Made by a program: the position numbers and the translations under genes. Below the pieces are notes generated by a model. It saw only the letters and a program-made list of their open reading frames with translations. It made no database searches and was not told where the DNA came from. 64,000 bases of DNA from Azospira inquinata (GTDB taxonomy: Bacteria > Pseudomonadota > Gammaproteobacteria > Burkholderiales > Rhodocyclaceae): assembly GCF_018905915.1 (NCBI RefSeq), contig NZ_CP064782.1, positions 62,001 to 126,000 of the forward strand. Direction: 5' to 3'. Below, piece after piece: positions 40,240 to 51,223 of the stretch. The first letter of the stretch is position 1. Every line of letters starts with the position of its first letter.

Positions 40240-40980
40240 GGCTGAAGGAATGGGTGGGGAAATAGGGGGAACGGGACATGTCTCGCCCCTCGGAGCGGGG
40301 GAAATGGAACGGGTGCCATGCCGCCACCTCCAGACGCCAAGTCACCCCCAAAACACGGGACAAGGCCCGGATACTCTGTTTTTCCGAGGAAAAAACCAGA
40401 CCCGGCCATCCGCCCCCCGGGACTAAGGCTGCGCTTCCTCCGCCAATATCTCCCCCGAATCATTCCAATTCAGAGCATAGCCATGGGATTCCCAGCAAAA
40501 TACCGCCCTGCCCCACCCCCATCCAGAGCAAAAAAACGTTCCGAACGGAACATCTTGGCAACCCAAAGTACTAGAAGGGCCGCTTCCGGCCCCCCCGGGA
40601 AACTAGGCATTCCCCCTTGGAAATAACCTGTCCCCTCCCTTTGTGCCCCGCCTGCCCCCTATCCACCAGCAGTGTCTAACGGTGGCGGAGCTCCCGCACC
40701 ACGATAATCAGAAGATTCCAGGTCAGCACCTCCGCCTAACGCGCCCACTCAAGAAGCCAGCCTGGACCGCCACATTGGCCCCCAAGCGACACTAATCCAA
40801 GCAAGGGCCCGAGCCGATCTCTCCGAAAACGGAAGCATAAGCATCGTAACCAGCAAACTCGGAGCAAATAACCAGATCGGAACTCCTGTTGTAAAACAAG
40901 AAAGAACAAGGAAACGCGAAGGGAATTAGTGGATTTTTTACCGAGCAGGAATTCAACGCGCCCATTTCCGAAAAATAGGC
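40240..40980. other. Long non-coding stretch with activator sites
   Basis: About 740 bases with no supported gene on either strand. It holds the activator pair at 40538-40581. The remainder shows no tRNA, repeat or mobile-element signature. Confidence 0.5.
40538..40581. promoter_or_regulatory. VnfA-type activator sites upstream of the five-gene operon
   Basis: GTTC-CGAACG-GAAC (40538-40551) and GTAC-TAGAAG-GGCC (40568-40581), 30 bp apart, the same arrangement as at the vnf genes. They are about 300 bp upstream of the candidate sigma-54 promoter, farther than at the other operons. Confidence 0.55.
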
Positions 40981-40982
40981 AA

Positions 40983-41021
40983 CAAAAAGCCCAGCACTCT
41001 TACGAAATGCTGGGCTTTTTG
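40983..41021. terminator. Terminator of the tRNA transcript
   Basis: AAAAAGCCCAGCA pairs with TGCTGGGCTTTTT around a 12-base loop; the A-run gives a T-run on the minus strand, just after tRNA-His. Confidence 0.85.
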
Positions 41022-41042
41022 CATGCACAACCGTGCAAAATT

Positions 41043-41119
41043 TGGGGCGACATACCGGAATCGAACCGGTGACACCTGGAGCCACAATCCAGTGCTCTAC
41101 CAACTGAGCTAATGCCGCC
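41043..41119 (-). tRNA. tRNA-His (GTG)
   Basis: Minus-strand cloverleaf with anticodon loop TTGTGGC, T-arm GGTTCGATTCC and encoded CCA. The extra 5' G (at 41119) opposite the discriminator C, typical of tRNA-His, is present. Confidence 0.95.
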
Positions 41120-41130
41120 ATTGAAACTCG

Positions 41131-41207
<77 letters not shown>

Positions 41208-41250
41208 TGGTTTTGTTCGCCGGGAAAGGCACTCTAGTAGCTGCCTGACT

Positions 41251-41327
41251 TGGTCGGGGTGACAAGATTCGAACTTGCGACCCTCTGATCCCAAATCAGA
41301 TGCGCTACCAGGCTGCGCTACACCCCG
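41251..41327 (-). tRNA. tRNA-Pro (TGG)
   Basis: Minus-strand cloverleaf starting CGGGGTGTAGCGC with anticodon loop TTTGGGA, T-arm AGTTCGAATCT and encoded CCA. First of the Pro-Arg-His tRNA group. Confidence 0.95.
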
Positions 41328-41404
41328 AAGGCTGCGCATTGTACACAGCCCACCTCCCCGGGTCAATGATTGGGGGAAGAATTTTTTCCTCCGGGAGGGA
41401 GTGC

Positions 41405-41433
41405 TTGCGGGTAAGATGCTTTTCTGCTATTAA
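41405..41433 (+). promoter_or_regulatory. Sigma-70-type promoter of dksA
   Basis: TTGCGG, 17-bp spacer, TATTAA, ending about 30 bp before the dksA start. Confidence 0.5.
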
Positions 41434-41463
41434 ATCGCATTTTTCCAACGGACCTTCACGAAC

Positions 41464-41889
41464 ATGGCTGAAGAATTGCTCCAGAAAAATTTCACGCCCT
41501 ACGTCCCCAAAAAGGGCGAGGAATACATGAACAGCAAGCAGCTGGCGCATTTCCGTAATATCCTGACCTCCCTGAAGCAAGGGCTGATGGCGGATATCGA
41601 GCGCACGGTGCACACCATGCAAGATGAGGCCACGGTTTTTGCCGACCCCAATGACCGGGCCAGCCAAGAAACTGATATCGCGCTGGAATTGCGTAACCGG
41701 GATCGGGAACGCAAGCTGATCAAGAAAATTGACGAAACACTGGCCCGCATCGACGCCGGGGATTACGGCTATTGCGACAAGTGCGGGGAAGAAATCGGTA
41801 TTAAGCGGCTGGAAGCCCGCCCCACGGCCACCCTGTGCATCGATTGCAAAACCCTGGAAGAACAACGGGAAAAGCAGGTCGCCAAATAG
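41464..41889 (+). CDS. dksA: RNA polymerase-binding regulator DksA
   Basis: A 141-residue DksA: coiled-coil part with the acidic tip context DPNDRASQETD, and the C-terminal four-cysteine zinc finger (CDKCGEEI ... CIDCKTLEE). It binds the secondary channel of RNA polymerase and works with ppGpp. The length fits the family. The promoter and a downstream terminator suggest a single-gene transcript. Confidence 0.95.
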   Translation: MAEELLQKNFTPYVPKKGEEYMNSKQLAHFRNILTSLKQGLMADIERTVHTMQDEATVFADPNDRASQETDIALELRNRDRERKLIKKIDETLARIDAGDYGYCDKCGEEIGIKRLEARPTATLCIDCKTLEEQREKQVAK

Positions 41890-41910
41890 GCACCGCCTGC
41901 TCCGCCCCAC

Positions 41911-41936
41911 AGCGCGGCCTTGGCCGCGCTTTTTTA
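41911..41936 (+). terminator. Terminator of dksA
   Basis: AGCGCGGCC/GGCCGCGCT hairpin with a minimal loop followed by T6. Confidence 0.88.
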
Positions 41937-42050
41937 TTGTCAGAAGGGGGCAGCCACCACTGAGCCACACCAACCCCGTAGCGCGCCCTTGCCGCCGTTT
42001 CTAGGCTAGCCCCATATGCCAAGACGTTGTCCAGGGCAGACTTTCGGGCA

Positions 42051-42081
42051 ATAAAAAAGGGCGCCGTAGCGCCCTTTTTTT
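42051..42081. terminator. Terminator of pnp
   Basis: AAAAAAGGGCGC-CGTA-GCGCCCTTTTTT, 15 bp after the pnp stop on the minus strand and bidirectional in form. Confidence 0.88.
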
Positions 42082-42095
42082 GATTCCCGGAGGAA

Positions 42096-44216
42096 TTACT
42101 GCTGTTGCTGCTGAGCGGCGGCGTTTTCTTCCGCAGCCACGGCCTTCATGGACAGGCGGATACGGCCCTTTTCGTCCGTTTCCAGAACCTTGACCCGAAC
42201 CACTTGGCCATCCTTCAGGTAATCGCTGACCGCATTCACCCGTTCGTTGGCGATTTGGGAAATGTGCAGCAGCCCGTCCTTACCCGGCAGAACGCTAACG
42301 ATGGCACCGAAGTCCAGAATCTTCAACACGGTACCTTCGTAGATCTTGCCCACTTCCACTTCGGCGGTAATGGCTTGGATACGCTTCTTGGCGGCTTCCG
42401 CAGCATCCCCGTCGGTAGAGGCGATGGTAATGGTGCCGTCGTCCTGAATGTCGATGGTGGTGCCGGTTTCTTCCGTCAGGGCACGGATCACCGCACCACC
42501 CTTACCGATCACGTCGCGGATTTTTTCCGGATTGATCTTCATGGTGTAGAGGCGAGGCGCGTAGGCGGACATTTCCGCCTTGTGGCCATCCATGGCTTGC
42601 TGCATCAGACCCAGGATGTGCATCCGGCCTTCCTTGGCCTGGGCCAGGGCAACCTGCATGATTTCCTTGGTAATGCCTTGGATCTTGATGTCCATCTGGA
42701 GAGCGGTCACCCCTTCGGAGGTACCCGCCACCTTGAAGTCCATGTCGCCCAGGTGATCTTCGTCACCCAGGATGTCGGTCAGCACGGCGAACCGGTTACC
42801 TTCCTTGATCAGGCCCATGGCGATACCGGCCACGTGAGCCTTCAGGGGCACCCCGGCGTCCAACAGGGAGAGGCAGCCGCCACAAACGGAAGCCATGGAG
42901 GAAGAACCGTTGGATTCGGTGATTTCGGAAACCACCCGCATGGAGTAGGAGAACTCGTCGGCGGGGGGCAGCACGGCCAGCAGGGCCCGCTTGGCCAGAC
43001 GGCCGTGGCCGATTTCCCGGCGCTTGGGAGAACCTACCCGGCCGCATTCGCCGGTGGCATAGGGAGGCATGTTGTAATGCAACATGAACCGTTCCCGGTA
43101 TTCCCCACCCAGGGCGTCGATGATTTGCTCGTCCCGGCTGGTACCCAGGGTGGAGACCACCAGGGCTTGGGTTTCGCCCCGGGTGAACAGGGCGGAACCG
43201 TGGGTACGGGGCAGTACGCCGGTACGCATGGTAATGGGACGCACGGTGCGGGTATCCCGACCGTCGATACGGGCTTCACCGGCCAGGATACGACCCCGGA
43301 CAATGCTGGCTTCCAGTTCGAAGAACAGATTGCCCACGGTGTTTTCATCAGGAGCGCCGTCTTCGCCGGTGCACAGGGCCGCCATGGCTTCGGCGCGGAT
43401 TTCTTTCACCCGTTGGCTACGGGTTTGCTTGCTGGTGATGTGGTAAGCCTCGTCCAGCTTGGCCTTGACCAGTTCTTCCAGCTTGGCCACCAGGGCTTGG
43501 TCCTTGGCGGGAGGCTGCCAATCCCATTCGGGCTTGCCGGCTTCTTCCACCAGTTCGTTAATGGCGTTGATGACGGTCTGCATTTGTTCGTGACCGAAAA
43601 CCACGGCACCCAGCATCACGTCTTCCGGCAGCACCTTGGCTTCCGATTCCACCATCAGCACGGCGGATTGGGTACCCGCCACCACCAGATCCAACTGGCT
43701 ATCCTTCAACTGGCTGACCGTGGGATTGACCACGTATTCGCCGTTGATGTAACCCACCCGGGCGGCACCGATGGGGCCGTTGAAGGGAATACCGGAAATG
43801 GCCAGGGCGGCGGAGGCGCCGATCATGGCGGGAATGTCGGAATCCACTTCCGGATTCAGGGACATCACCGTCGCCACCACCTGGACTTCATTGAAGAAGC
43901 CGTCCGGGAACAGGGGACGGATGGGACGGTCGATGAGGCGGGAGGTGAGGGTTTCCTTTTCGGAAGGACGGCCTTCCCGCTTAAAGAAACCGCCGGGGAT
44001 ACGGCCGGCGGCATAGAATTTTTCCACGTAATCCACGGTCAGGGGGAAGAAATCCTGGCCGGGCTTGGCTTCCTTGGCACCCACCACGGTGACCAGCACC
44101 ACGGTATCGTCCATATGGACCATGACGGCGCCAGAAGCCTGCCGGGAAACTTCCCCGGTTTCCAGGGTGACCTGATGGCTACCGTAAGTGAAGGTCTTCT
44201 TTGCAATTTTGAACAT
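42096..44216 (-). CDS. pnp: Polynucleotide phosphorylase
   Basis: A 706-residue 3'-5' phosphorolytic exoribonuclease. Two RNase PH domains (start [20 protein letters not shown]; second with [23 protein letters not shown]), then KH ([26 protein letters not shown]) and S1 ([32 protein letters not shown]) domains in the usual order, and a glutamine-rich tail. It works in RNA decay with RNase E. It follows rpsO in the conserved order, separated by the rpsO terminator. Confidence 0.97.
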   Translation of the reverse strand: MFKIAKKTFTYGSHQVTLETGEVSRQASGAVMVHMDDTVVLVTVVGAKEAKPGQDFFPLTVDYVEKFYAAGRIPGGFFKREGRPSEKETLTSRLIDRPIRPLFPDGFFNEVQVVATVMSLNPEVDSDIPAMIGASAALAISGIPFNGPIGAARVGYINGEYVVNPTVSQLKDSQLDLVVAGTQSAVLMVESEAKVLPEDVMLGAVVFGHEQMQTVINAINELVEEAGKPEWDWQPPAKDQALVAKLEELVKAKLDEAYHITSKQTRSQRVKEIRAEAMAALCTGEDGAPDENTVGNLFFELEASIVRGRILAGEARIDGRDTRTVRPITMRTGVLPRTHGSALFTRGETQALVVSTLGTSRDEQIIDALGGEYRERFMLHYNMPPYATGECGRVGSPKRREIGHGRLAKRALLAVLPPADEFSYSMRVVSEITESNGSSSMASVCGGCLSLLDAGVPLKAHVAGIAMGLIKEGNRFAVLTDILGDEDHLGDMDFKVAGTSEGVTALQMDIKIQGITKEIMQVALAQAKEGRMHILGLMQQAMDGHKAEMSAYAPRLYTMKINPEKIRDVIGKGGAVIRALTEETGTTIDIQDDGTITIASTDGDAAEAAKKRIQAITAEVEVGKIYEGTVLKILDFGAIVSVLPGKDGLLHISQIANERVNAVSDYLKDGQVVRVKVLETDEKGRIRLSMKAVAAEENAAAQQQQQ

Positions 44217-44309
44217 GTTTTCCTTTCTTTCTCTCTTTGTGTCTTTTCGCTGTAGCGCGTGCGCGATTCTACCCCCGGTCGCCGCGCCCGCCTACGCTTT
44301 GTCCATATG

Positions 44310-44346
44310 AAAAGAGCGGCACGGCCAGACGGCCGCCCGCTCTTTA
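44310..44346 (-). terminator. rpsO terminator/pnp leader hairpin
   Basis: Minus strand AAAGAGCGGGCGGCC...GGCCGTGCCGCTCTTTT, a large hairpin with a T-run between rpsO and pnp. Confidence 0.75.
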
Positions 44347-44393
44347 TCGCTCAAGCCCAAGCCGGTGGCCGGCAGGGTTGGCAATCCGGGAAA

Positions 44394-44663
44394 TTACTTA
44401 CGCAGACCCAGACGTTCGATGACGGCACGATACTTGTCCGCATCGGTATTCTTCAGGTAGTCCAGGAGCTTACGACGACGGGACACCATGCGCAGCAGAC
44501 CGCGGCGGGAATGGTGATCCTTGGAGTGTTCCTTGAAGTGACCGGTCAGATCGTTGATCCGGGCGGTGAGCAGGGCGATTTGCACTTCGGGAGACCCGGT
44601 GTCGCCTTGGGCCCGTTGGAAGTCGCCCACGATTTGGGCTTTTTGAGTCGTGCTGATAGACAT
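44394..44663 (-). CDS. rpsO: 30S ribosomal protein S15
   Basis: An 89-residue S15 ([62 protein letters not shown]), full length. It binds 16S rRNA early in small-subunit assembly. Lies between truB and pnp, the usual arrangement. Confidence 0.97.
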   Translation of the reverse strand: MSISTTQKAQIVGDFQRAQGDTGSPEVQIALLTARINDLTGHFKEHSKDHHSRRGLLRMVSRRRKLLDYLKNTDADKYRAVIERLGLRK

Positions 44664-44827
44664 ACGTCAAACTCTCTTTCATGAAACGACGCCGCCCCAG
44701 TTTGATAGAGCCAAAGCGTCAATTAAAAAATCGCTACCGGCAAGCCCGGCAAACGAGGGGCGGATTATACCGGCCCCCCTCACGGAAAGGCAAGGGCGCC
44801 CGGAGGCCTAGAGAGGCCCAAGGAGTA

Positions 44828-45730
44828 TTAAGCGCCCTCTTCCTGACGCAGGAGGCGCTTGGGTTGCAGCACCCCTTCCCGGCATTCTCCAATGCCCAGA
44901 AGGCGCCCCGCCGGGTCATAGACCCGCAGACGCCCCTCGGGCCCGGGACATTCCACCCCGTTGCCATGGGAAAAGCGGAGTACGGCGGCTTCCGTCAGGT
45001 CCGCCCGGGGCAGGCCTTCCAGCAGGTAATCCAGGCCCTTGAGGCATTCCCCCGGCGGCGCGTCGGGAAAGGCGGCCAGCTGCTCCAGGGTATAGGCTTC
45101 CCCCAGGCCCAGCTTGCCCACCCGGGTACGGCGTAAGGCCGTCAAATGGGCGCCGCAGCCTAAAGCCCGGCCCACATCCTCCGCCAGGGTGCGTACATAG
45201 GTGCCCTTGCTACAGGACACGGCCAGCACAGCGGTGCTGTCGTGAAAATCCACCAGCTTCAGCTCATAAATGGTTACCGCTCGGGGCGCCCGCTCCACCT
45301 CAATGCCAGCCCGGGCCAATTCGTAGAGGGGACGACCGTCCCGCTTTAGGGCCGAATACATGGGGGGCACCTGTTGAATGGCGCCGAGAAAGCGGGGCAA
45401 GACAGCTTCCAGCTGCTCCCGGGTCACCTGAACGGGGCGGGTTTCCAATACCTCCCCTTCCTTATCCCCCGTGGTGGTGGTCACCCCCAGGCCCAGTTCG
45501 GCCAGATAAGTCTTGTCCGCCTCCAGGAGGTCGGCGGCAAACTTGGTGGCCTCTCCGAAACACAGGGGCAACAGCCCGGACGCCAGGGGGTCCAGGGTAC
45601 CGGTGTGGCCGGCTTTGGCCGCCGAAAACAAACGACGCGCCTTTTGCAGCGCGTCGTTGGAAGTCATACCGGACGGTTTGTCGAGCAGCAACACCCCGTC
45701 CACCTGTTTCCAGGTACGTTTTTGAACCAT
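44828..45730 (-). CDS. truB: tRNA pseudouridine-55 synthase TruB
   Basis: A 300-residue TruB with DGVLLLDKPSGMTSNDALQ and the catalytic aspartate in AKAGHTGTLDPLASGLLPLCFGEATK. A C-terminal PUA-like region is present. It modifies U55 in the T-loop of tRNAs. It follows rbfA by 3 bp. Confidence 0.95.
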   Translation of the reverse strand: MVQKRTWKQVDGVLLLDKPSGMTSNDALQKARRLFSAAKAGHTGTLDPLASGLLPLCFGEATKFAADLLEADKTYLAELGLGVTTTTGDKEGEVLETRPVQVTREQLEAVLPRFLGAIQQVPPMYSALKRDGRPLYELARAGIEVERAPRAVTIYELKLVDFHDSTAVLAVSCSKGTYVRTLAEDVGRALGCGAHLTALRRTRVGKLGLGEAYTLEQLAAFPDAPPGECLKGLDYLLEGLPRADLTEAAVLRFSHGNGVECPGPEGRLRVYDPAGRLLGIGECREGVLQPKRLLRQEEGA

Positions 45731-45733
45731 GCC

Positions 45734-46123
45734 CTACTCCGGATCGGCCTCGGTATCCCCGTCGCCGCTGATTTCCGCCGCTTGGTCGATAAGGCGGGAC
45801 AGACTGGCCCCCCGTTCCAGGGAGGCGTCATAGACGAAATGGAGCTGGGGAGTGGTGTGAATGCGCACCCGCCGTCCCAGCTCCCGACGCAGAAAACCGG
45901 AGGCCTTGGCCAGACCCGCCTCCACCTCCGGCAAGCGAGAACTGTCCGCCAGGGTGGTGAAAAAGACCTTGGCGTGGGCATAGTCCGGGGTCACCTCCAC
46001 ATCGGTGAGACTGACCATCCCCACCCGGGGGTCTTTGACCTCGGTGCGGAGCAGTTCGGCCAATTCCCGCCGAATCTGCTCGTTCACCCGGTCCTTGCGT
46101 GCGAAACCCTTGTTGCCCGGCAC
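45734..46123 (-). CDS. rbfA: Ribosome-binding factor A
   Basis: A 129-residue RbfA (DRVNEQIRRELAELLRTEVKDPRVGMVSLTDVEVTPDYAHAKVFFTTL), a KH-fold factor for late 30S maturation. It begins immediately after the infB stop. Confidence 0.94.
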   Translation of the reverse strand: MPGNKGFARKDRVNEQIRRELAELLRTEVKDPRVGMVSLTDVEVTPDYAHAKVFFTTLADSSRLPEVEAGLAKASGFLRRELGRRVRIHTTPQLHFVYDASLERGASLSRLIDQAAEISGDGDTEADPE

Positions 46124-49063
46124 TTAGAGACTCCGCGCCACTTCTTGGATTTCGTACACTTCCAGCTGGTCGCCCACTTCGATGTCGTTGAAGCCCTTGA
46201 GGGAAAGACCGCATTCGAAATTGGCCCGCACTTCCTTGACGTCGTCCTTGAAGCGCTTAAGGGAATCCAGCTCTCCGTCCCACACCACCACGTGGTTGCG
46301 CAGCAGGCGGATGCGGGAGTGGCGATGCACCACCCCTTCCTGGACGTAGCAACCCGCAATGGAGCCGATCTTGGAGATGTGATAGACCTGACGGATTTCC
46401 ACCTGCCCCACCACCTGCTCCCGCTTTTCCGGGGTCAGCATGCCGGAGAGGGCCGCCTTCACTTCATCCACAGCTTCATAGATAACGTTGTAGTAGCGGA
46501 TATCCACCCCGAAGGACTCGGCCGCCTTGCGGGCTCCCGAGTCGGCCCGGGTGTTGAAGCCCAGGATCACGGCGTTGGAAGCAGAAGCCAGATTCACGTC
46601 GGTTTCGGAAATGGCCCCCACCGCCGCGTGAATCACGCTCACCTTCACCTCGTCGGTGGAAAGCTTGAGCAGGGACTGGACCAGGGCTTCCTGGGAACCT
46701 TGTACGTCGGCCTTGATAATCAGCGGCAGGGTCTTCACCTCCCCTTCGCCCATGTGTTCGAACATGGACTCCAGCTTGGCGGCCTGTTGCTTGGCCAGCT
46801 TCACTTCCCGGAACTTGCCTTGGCGGAACAGGGCGATTTCCCGAGCCTTGCGTTCGTCGTTGAGGACCATGACCTCTTCGCCGGCCGCAGGCACGTCGGA
46901 GAGCCCCTGGACTTCCACCGGAATGGAAGGTCCGGCGGATTCGATGGACTTGCCGGTTTCATCCAGCATGGCCCGCACCCGACCCCAGACCCGGCCCACC
47001 AGGACAATGTCGCCCCGATGCAGGGTACCGGAGGACACCAGCACGGTGGCCACGGCCCCCTTGCCCTTGTCCAGACGGGCTTCGATGATCAGCCCCTTGG
47101 CGGGGGCTTCCTTGGGCGCCTTCAGTTCCAGGATTTCCGCTTGCAGCAGTACCTGTTCCAGCAATTCGTCAATGCCCATGCCCTTCTTGGCAGAAACATG
47201 AACGAAGGGGGAATCGCCACCGTATTCTTCCGGCACCACACCCTCGGCCACCAGTTCCTGCTTGACCCGTTCCGGGTTGGCTTCCGGCTTGTCGATCTTA
47301 TTCACCGCCACCACGATGGGCACATTGGCCGCCTTGGCGTGGTGGATGGCTTCCCGGGTCTGGGGCATCACCCCGTCGTCCGCCGCCACCACCAAAATTA
47401 CGATATCGGTGGCCTTGGCGCCCCGAGCCCGCATGGCCGTAAAGGCTTCGTGCCCCGGGGTATCCAGGAAGGTGATGGAACCCCGACTGGTCTTCACGTG
47501 ATAGGCGCCGATGTGCTGGGTAATGCCCCCCGCTTCCCCGGCCGCCACCTTGGCCCGCCGGATGTAGTCCAGCAGGGAGGTCTTGCCGTGGTCCACGTGG
47601 CCCATGACGGTCACCACCGGAGCCCGGGGCTCCAGCACCAGATTCTTGGGTTCTTCCGCGCTTTCATCCAGGAAGGCATCCGGATCATCCAGCTTGGCGG
47701 CGAACGCCTTGTGGCCCATTTCTTCCACCACAATCATGGCGGTTTCCTGGTCCAGCACCTGGTTGATGGTCACCATGGACCCCATTTTCATCAGGGTCTT
47801 AATGACTTCCGTAGCCTTGACGGCCATTTTGTGGGCCAGATCGGCCACGGAAATGGTTTCCGGCACATGCACATCATGGACGATGGGCTCGGTCGGCACC
47901 TGGAAGTTGGAGGAGGAAGAGTCGTCCCCATTGCTGTTGTTCCGATTCTTCCGGCCACCGTGCTTACCACTGCGCCAGCCGCTGCCGCTATCCCCGCCCC
48001 GGGTCTTGATGCCAGAGCGCTTCTTGCCGTCGTCCTTCCAGCCTTCCTTCTTGGCGCCCTTGGCAGTATCGCCAGCCTTGGCGTCTTTGTGGGCACCCTT
48101 CTCTTCCGCCGGAGCGGATTTGGTCTTCTGGGCGGCAGCCTGCTTGGCCGCTTCCGCAGCCTTCAGGGCAGCAGCCTTGGTTTCCGCTTCCTGACGCATC
48201 CGAACCAGGTCCGCTTCCCGCTTTTGCTTTTCCCGGAGTTCCTGGGCTTGGCGTTCCAGCAGGGCGTGTTGGCGCCGGTCTTCCTCAGCACGGAAGCGCA
48301 ATTCGTCTTCGCCGATGATGGCCGCCACGTCCAACTTGGGACGGACGTGCTTGATCACCCGGCGTTTCGGGGCTTCATGGGCACCCTCCGGCTTCTTGCC
48401 TGCGGGGGCAGCCGGAGCCGCTTCAGGAGCCTTGGCCGGAGTTTTTTCTGCCACCGGGGCCTTGGCTTCGGCAGCGGGCTTTTGGGGCGCTGGCGCCGGA
48501 GCTTCCGGAGCCGCAGAAACGGGCGCTTGGGGCGCGGCCACGGGGGCCGGAGCCACCGGAGCTTCCGCCTTGACTTCCTGGGGCGCGGGCTCGGCCTTGG
48601 CCACCGGGGCTTCAACCACGGGAGCCCCTTCCGGCACCACGGGGGCTTCCGGCTGGCTCACCGGGGCGGCTTCCTGAACCGGAGCCGGGGTCACCGGTGC
48701 AACCGGAGCAGCACCGCCGGCTTCCTTGGCCTTGGCAGCGGCTTCTTCCGCCGCCAGTTCCGCCGGGTCCCGCTTGACCAGAACCCGTTTTTTCCGGACT
48801 TCGACCTGGACGGTACGGGTCTTGCCCGTGGAATCCTGAGCCCGGATTTCGCTGGTCTGCTTGCGGGTCAGGGTGATCTTGGTCTTGCCCTGGCCATCAC
48901 CATGGGAACGCCGCAAGGACTCCAACAGACGGTTTTTGTCCTGCTCGGAAAGCATGTCATCTGGGGCCGACTTATCCACACCGGCCTTTTTCAGCTGCTC
49001 AAGCAGCATGTCCGCCGGCATCTTTAACTCGGCGGCGAATTGGGAAACGCTGGTTTGCGCCAT
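46124..49063 (-). CDS. infB: Translation initiation factor IF-2
   Basis: A 979-residue IF-2: N-terminal IF2N domain ([24 protein letters not shown]), a long Ala/Pro/Glu-rich linker (about 100-330), a second IF2N-like module, then the GTPase with [17 protein letters not shown] and NKID motifs, followed by the C-terminal domains. It recruits initiator tRNA. A run of Ala-Pro repeats explains the length. Confidence 0.97.
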   Translation of the reverse strand: MAQTSVSQFAAELKMPADMLLEQLKKAGVDKSAPDDMLSEQDKNRLLESLRRSHGDGQGKTKITLTRKQTSEIRAQDSTGKTRTVQVEVRKKRVLVKRDPAELAAEEAAAKAKEAGGAAPVAPVTPAPVQEAAPVSQPEAPVVPEGAPVVEAPVAKAEPAPQEVKAEAPVAPAPVAAPQAPVSAAPEAPAPAPQKPAAEAKAPVAEKTPAKAPEAAPAAPAGKKPEGAHEAPKRRVIKHVRPKLDVAAIIGEDELRFRAEEDRRQHALLERQAQELREKQKREADLVRMRQEAETKAAALKAAEAAKQAAAQKTKSAPAEEKGAHKDAKAGDTAKGAKKEGWKDDGKKRSGIKTRGGDSGSGWRSGKHGGRKNRNNSNGDDSSSSNFQVPTEPIVHDVHVPETISVADLAHKMAVKATEVIKTLMKMGSMVTINQVLDQETAMIVVEEMGHKAFAAKLDDPDAFLDESAEEPKNLVLEPRAPVVTVMGHVDHGKTSLLDYIRRAKVAAGEAGGITQHIGAYHVKTSRGSITFLDTPGHEAFTAMRARGAKATDIVILVVAADDGVMPQTREAIHHAKAANVPIVVAVNKIDKPEANPERVKQELVAEGVVPEEYGGDSPFVHVSAKKGMGIDELLEQVLLQAEILELKAPKEAPAKGLIIEARLDKGKGAVATVLVSSGTLHRGDIVLVGRVWGRVRAMLDETGKSIESAGPSIPVEVQGLSDVPAAGEEVMVLNDERKAREIALFRQGKFREVKLAKQQAAKLESMFEHMGEGEVKTLPLIIKADVQGSQEALVQSLLKLSTDEVKVSVIHAAVGAISETDVNLASASNAVILGFNTRADSGARKAAESFGVDIRYYNVIYEAVDEVKAALSGMLTPEKREQVVGQVEIRQVYHISKIGSIAGCYVQEGVVHRHSRIRLLRNHVVVWDGELDSLKRFKDDVKEVRANFECGLSLKGFNDIEVGDQLEVYEIQEVARSL

Positions 49064-49085
49064 CTCTACTCCACTCCCTTCCCGC

Positions 49086-50558
49086 TTACTCGAACCAATG
49101 CGAACGGGCGTTTGTAATCAGTTTCTTGGCCCGTTCCTCATCGATACCGCACATGTCCATGAGTTCATCCACGGCCAGGTCGGCAAGGTCATCGCGGGTT
49201 TTCACTCCATTAGCAGCCAGCTTGGCAGCCAAGGGTTTATCCATGCCTTCCAGGGACAGCAGGGCTTCCTCCACCCCGTCCAGCTGTTCCTCGGTCACAA
49301 TCGCCTCGGTGAGCAACACGTTGCGGGCACGATTGCGCAACTCATTCACCGTCTCTTCGTCGAAAGCCTCAATTTCCAGCATTTCGGCAAGGGGCACGTA
49401 AGCGATTTCCTCCAGGGTGGAAAACCCTTCTTCCACCAGGAGGCTGGCCACATCTTCATCCACGTCCAGCTTTTCCATGAACAGCAGGCGGGTGGCGGCG
49501 GTTTCCGCTTCCACCTTCTTTTCCGACTCTTCCTGGGTCATCAGGTTGATGTTCCAACCCGTGAGTTCGGAAGCCAGGCGGACGTTCTGACCGCCACGAC
49601 CGATGGCAATGGCCAGATTGGCCTCATCCACCACCACATCCATGGAATGCTTTTCTTCGTCCACCACGATGGAATGGACTTCCGCCGGAGCCAGGGCGCC
49701 GATGACGAACTGGGCTGGGTCCTGGGACCAGAGGATGATATCCACCCGTTCCCCGGCCAGCTCATTGGTCACCGCCGTCACCCGGGTGCCCCGCATACCC
49801 ACACAGGTACCGATGGGATCGACCCGGGGATCGTTGGATTTAACTGCAATCTTGGCCCGCACCCCCGGATCCCGGGCAGCGCCCTTGATTTCCATGAGGC
49901 CGTCGTCGATTTCCGGCACTTCCAGCTCAAAGAGTTTGACGATGAATTCGGCAGCGGTCCGGGAAAGAATCAGCTGGGGCCCCCGGGCATTGCGATCCAC
50001 CCGCAGCAGGAAGGCCTTGACCCGGTCACCGACCCGGAGGTTTTCCTTGGGGATCATCTGATCCCGGGGCAGCAGGGCTTCGATCTTGCCGGATTCCACA
50101 ATGGCATTGCCCCGTTCGATACGCTTGATGGTGCCGGTAACCAGATGTTCCTTACGTTCCAGGAAGTCGTTCAGGATCTGTTCCCGCTCCGCTTCCCGGA
50201 TCTTTTGCAGAATTACCTGTTTGGCGGCCTGGGCACCGATACGACCGAAGTCGATGGGCTCCAGGGTTTCCTCGAGCACATCCCCGACTTCCACTTCCTC
50301 GTCCTCTTCCTTGCCTTCGGACAGGGGCTTTTCGTTGAATTCGTTCACATACTCTTCATCGGCCACCACGTGCCAAAGACGGAAGGACTCAAATTCCCCG
50401 GTCACCCGGTCAATCGCCACCCGTACTTCGGCTTCGTCGTTGATCCGCTTCTTGGTGGCGGAAGCCAGGGCGGATTCCAAGGCGGAGAACACCACGTCCT
50501 TGGCTACATTTTTTTCCCGTGCCAGCGCATCCACCAGCAGCAAAATTTCGCGGCTCAT
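49086..50558 (-). CDS. nusA: Transcription termination/antitermination factor NusA
   Basis: A 490-residue NusA: N-terminal polymerase-binding domain ([32 protein letters not shown]), S1, two KH domains ([18 protein letters not shown] region), and two C-terminal acidic repeats. Located rimP-nusA-infB, 22 bp before infB. Confidence 0.97.
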   Translation of the reverse strand: MSREILLLVDALAREKNVAKDVVFSALESALASATKKRINDEAEVRVAIDRVTGEFESFRLWHVVADEEYVNEFNEKPLSEGKEEDEEVEVGDVLEETLEPIDFGRIGAQAAKQVILQKIREAEREQILNDFLERKEHLVTGTIKRIERGNAIVESGKIEALLPRDQMIPKENLRVGDRVKAFLLRVDRNARGPQLILSRTAAEFIVKLFELEVPEIDDGLMEIKGAARDPGVRAKIAVKSNDPRVDPIGTCVGMRGTRVTAVTNELAGERVDIILWSQDPAQFVIGALAPAEVHSIVVDEEKHSMDVVVDEANLAIAIGRGGQNVRLASELTGWNINLMTQEESEKKVEAETAATRLLFMEKLDVDEDVASLLVEEGFSTLEEIAYVPLAEMLEIEAFDEETVNELRNRARNVLLTEAIVTEEQLDGVEEALLSLEGMDKPLAAKLAANGVKTRDDLADLAVDELMDMCGIDEERAKKLITNARSHWFE

Positions 50559-50584
50559 TCCGTAAACCTCCTCACTCGCACCGA

Positions 50585-51055
50585 CTAATCGAACTTAGGC
50601 ACTAACCGGGCCTTATCAATATTGCCCGGTTCCAGAGACACTTCCAGCGCCTCTGCGGCTCCCTTGCCACCGTTCTTTTCCATTAAGCGTACGCAGACCT
50701 TCCCGTCGCGCAGCCCCAGCAACTCACCGTCAAAATTGCGGCGATTGTCCTGGGCGACACGCAGGCGGATATGCACCTCCTGACCGGCGAAACGCTGGAA
50801 ATCCTCCAGCTTTTTCAGCGGCCGATCCAGACCGGGCGAAGAAACTTCCAGCCGGTCGTAATCCACGTCCTCCACGGCGAACAGGCGCGACAGCTGATTG
50901 CTGACAGCCGCGCAATCCTCCACATCCACCCCCCGCTCCTTAGCAGGGTTGTCGATGAAGACGCGAATCAGGCGCCCCCGAGGGGAAAGTTCCAGGTCCA
51001 CCAACTCGTATCCCAGGCCGGTGACCGTTTTTTCGATTAATTCGTGAAGGTCCAT
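50585..51055 (-). CDS. rimP: Ribosome maturation factor RimP
   Basis: A 156-residue RimP ([58 protein letters not shown]). First gene of the rimP to pnp series. The ATG at 51055 has no clear ribosome-binding site and is close behind a terminator-like hairpin, so expression may be attenuated. Confidence 0.94.
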   Translation of the reverse strand: MDLHELIEKTVTGLGYELVDLELSPRGRLIRVFIDNPAKERGVDVEDCAAVSNQLSRLFAVEDVDYDRLEVSSPGLDRPLKKLEDFQRFAGQEVHIRLRVAQDNRRNFDGELLGLRDGKVCVRLMEKNGGKGAAEALEVSLEPGNIDKARLVPKFD

Positions 51056-51064
51056 GCGCTACAA

Positions 51065-51087
51065 ATAAAAAATGGGCGTAACGCCCA
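51065..51087 (-). terminator. Terminator-like hairpin in front of rimP
   Basis: Minus strand TGGGCGTTACGCCCA followed by T6, ending about 10 bases before the rimP ATG. It can end the rluB transcript or attenuate rimP-nusA-infB. Confidence 0.7.
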
Positions 51088-51223
51088 CCTTGAAAAGAGC
51101 CCCACCCAAAAAGGCGGGCCGATGAAAACTTTTGAATTATAGCGGAAATTTACCTCCCGGTAAATGGCGGAGCCGCTTTCCCAAGCCTGCTCCGCCCCAT
51201 CCGGCTGAGTTACCGATCAGGCC

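Noticed and set aside
40792..41121. Minus-strand frames across the tRNA genes
   Set aside because: They run through tRNA-His and its terminator; typical tRNA-derived false frames.
45374..49027. 1217-codon plus-strand frame opposite infB, rbfA and truB
   Set aside because: Antisense shadow of three core genes, with Phe/Leu/His-rich repetitive composition and no start signals.
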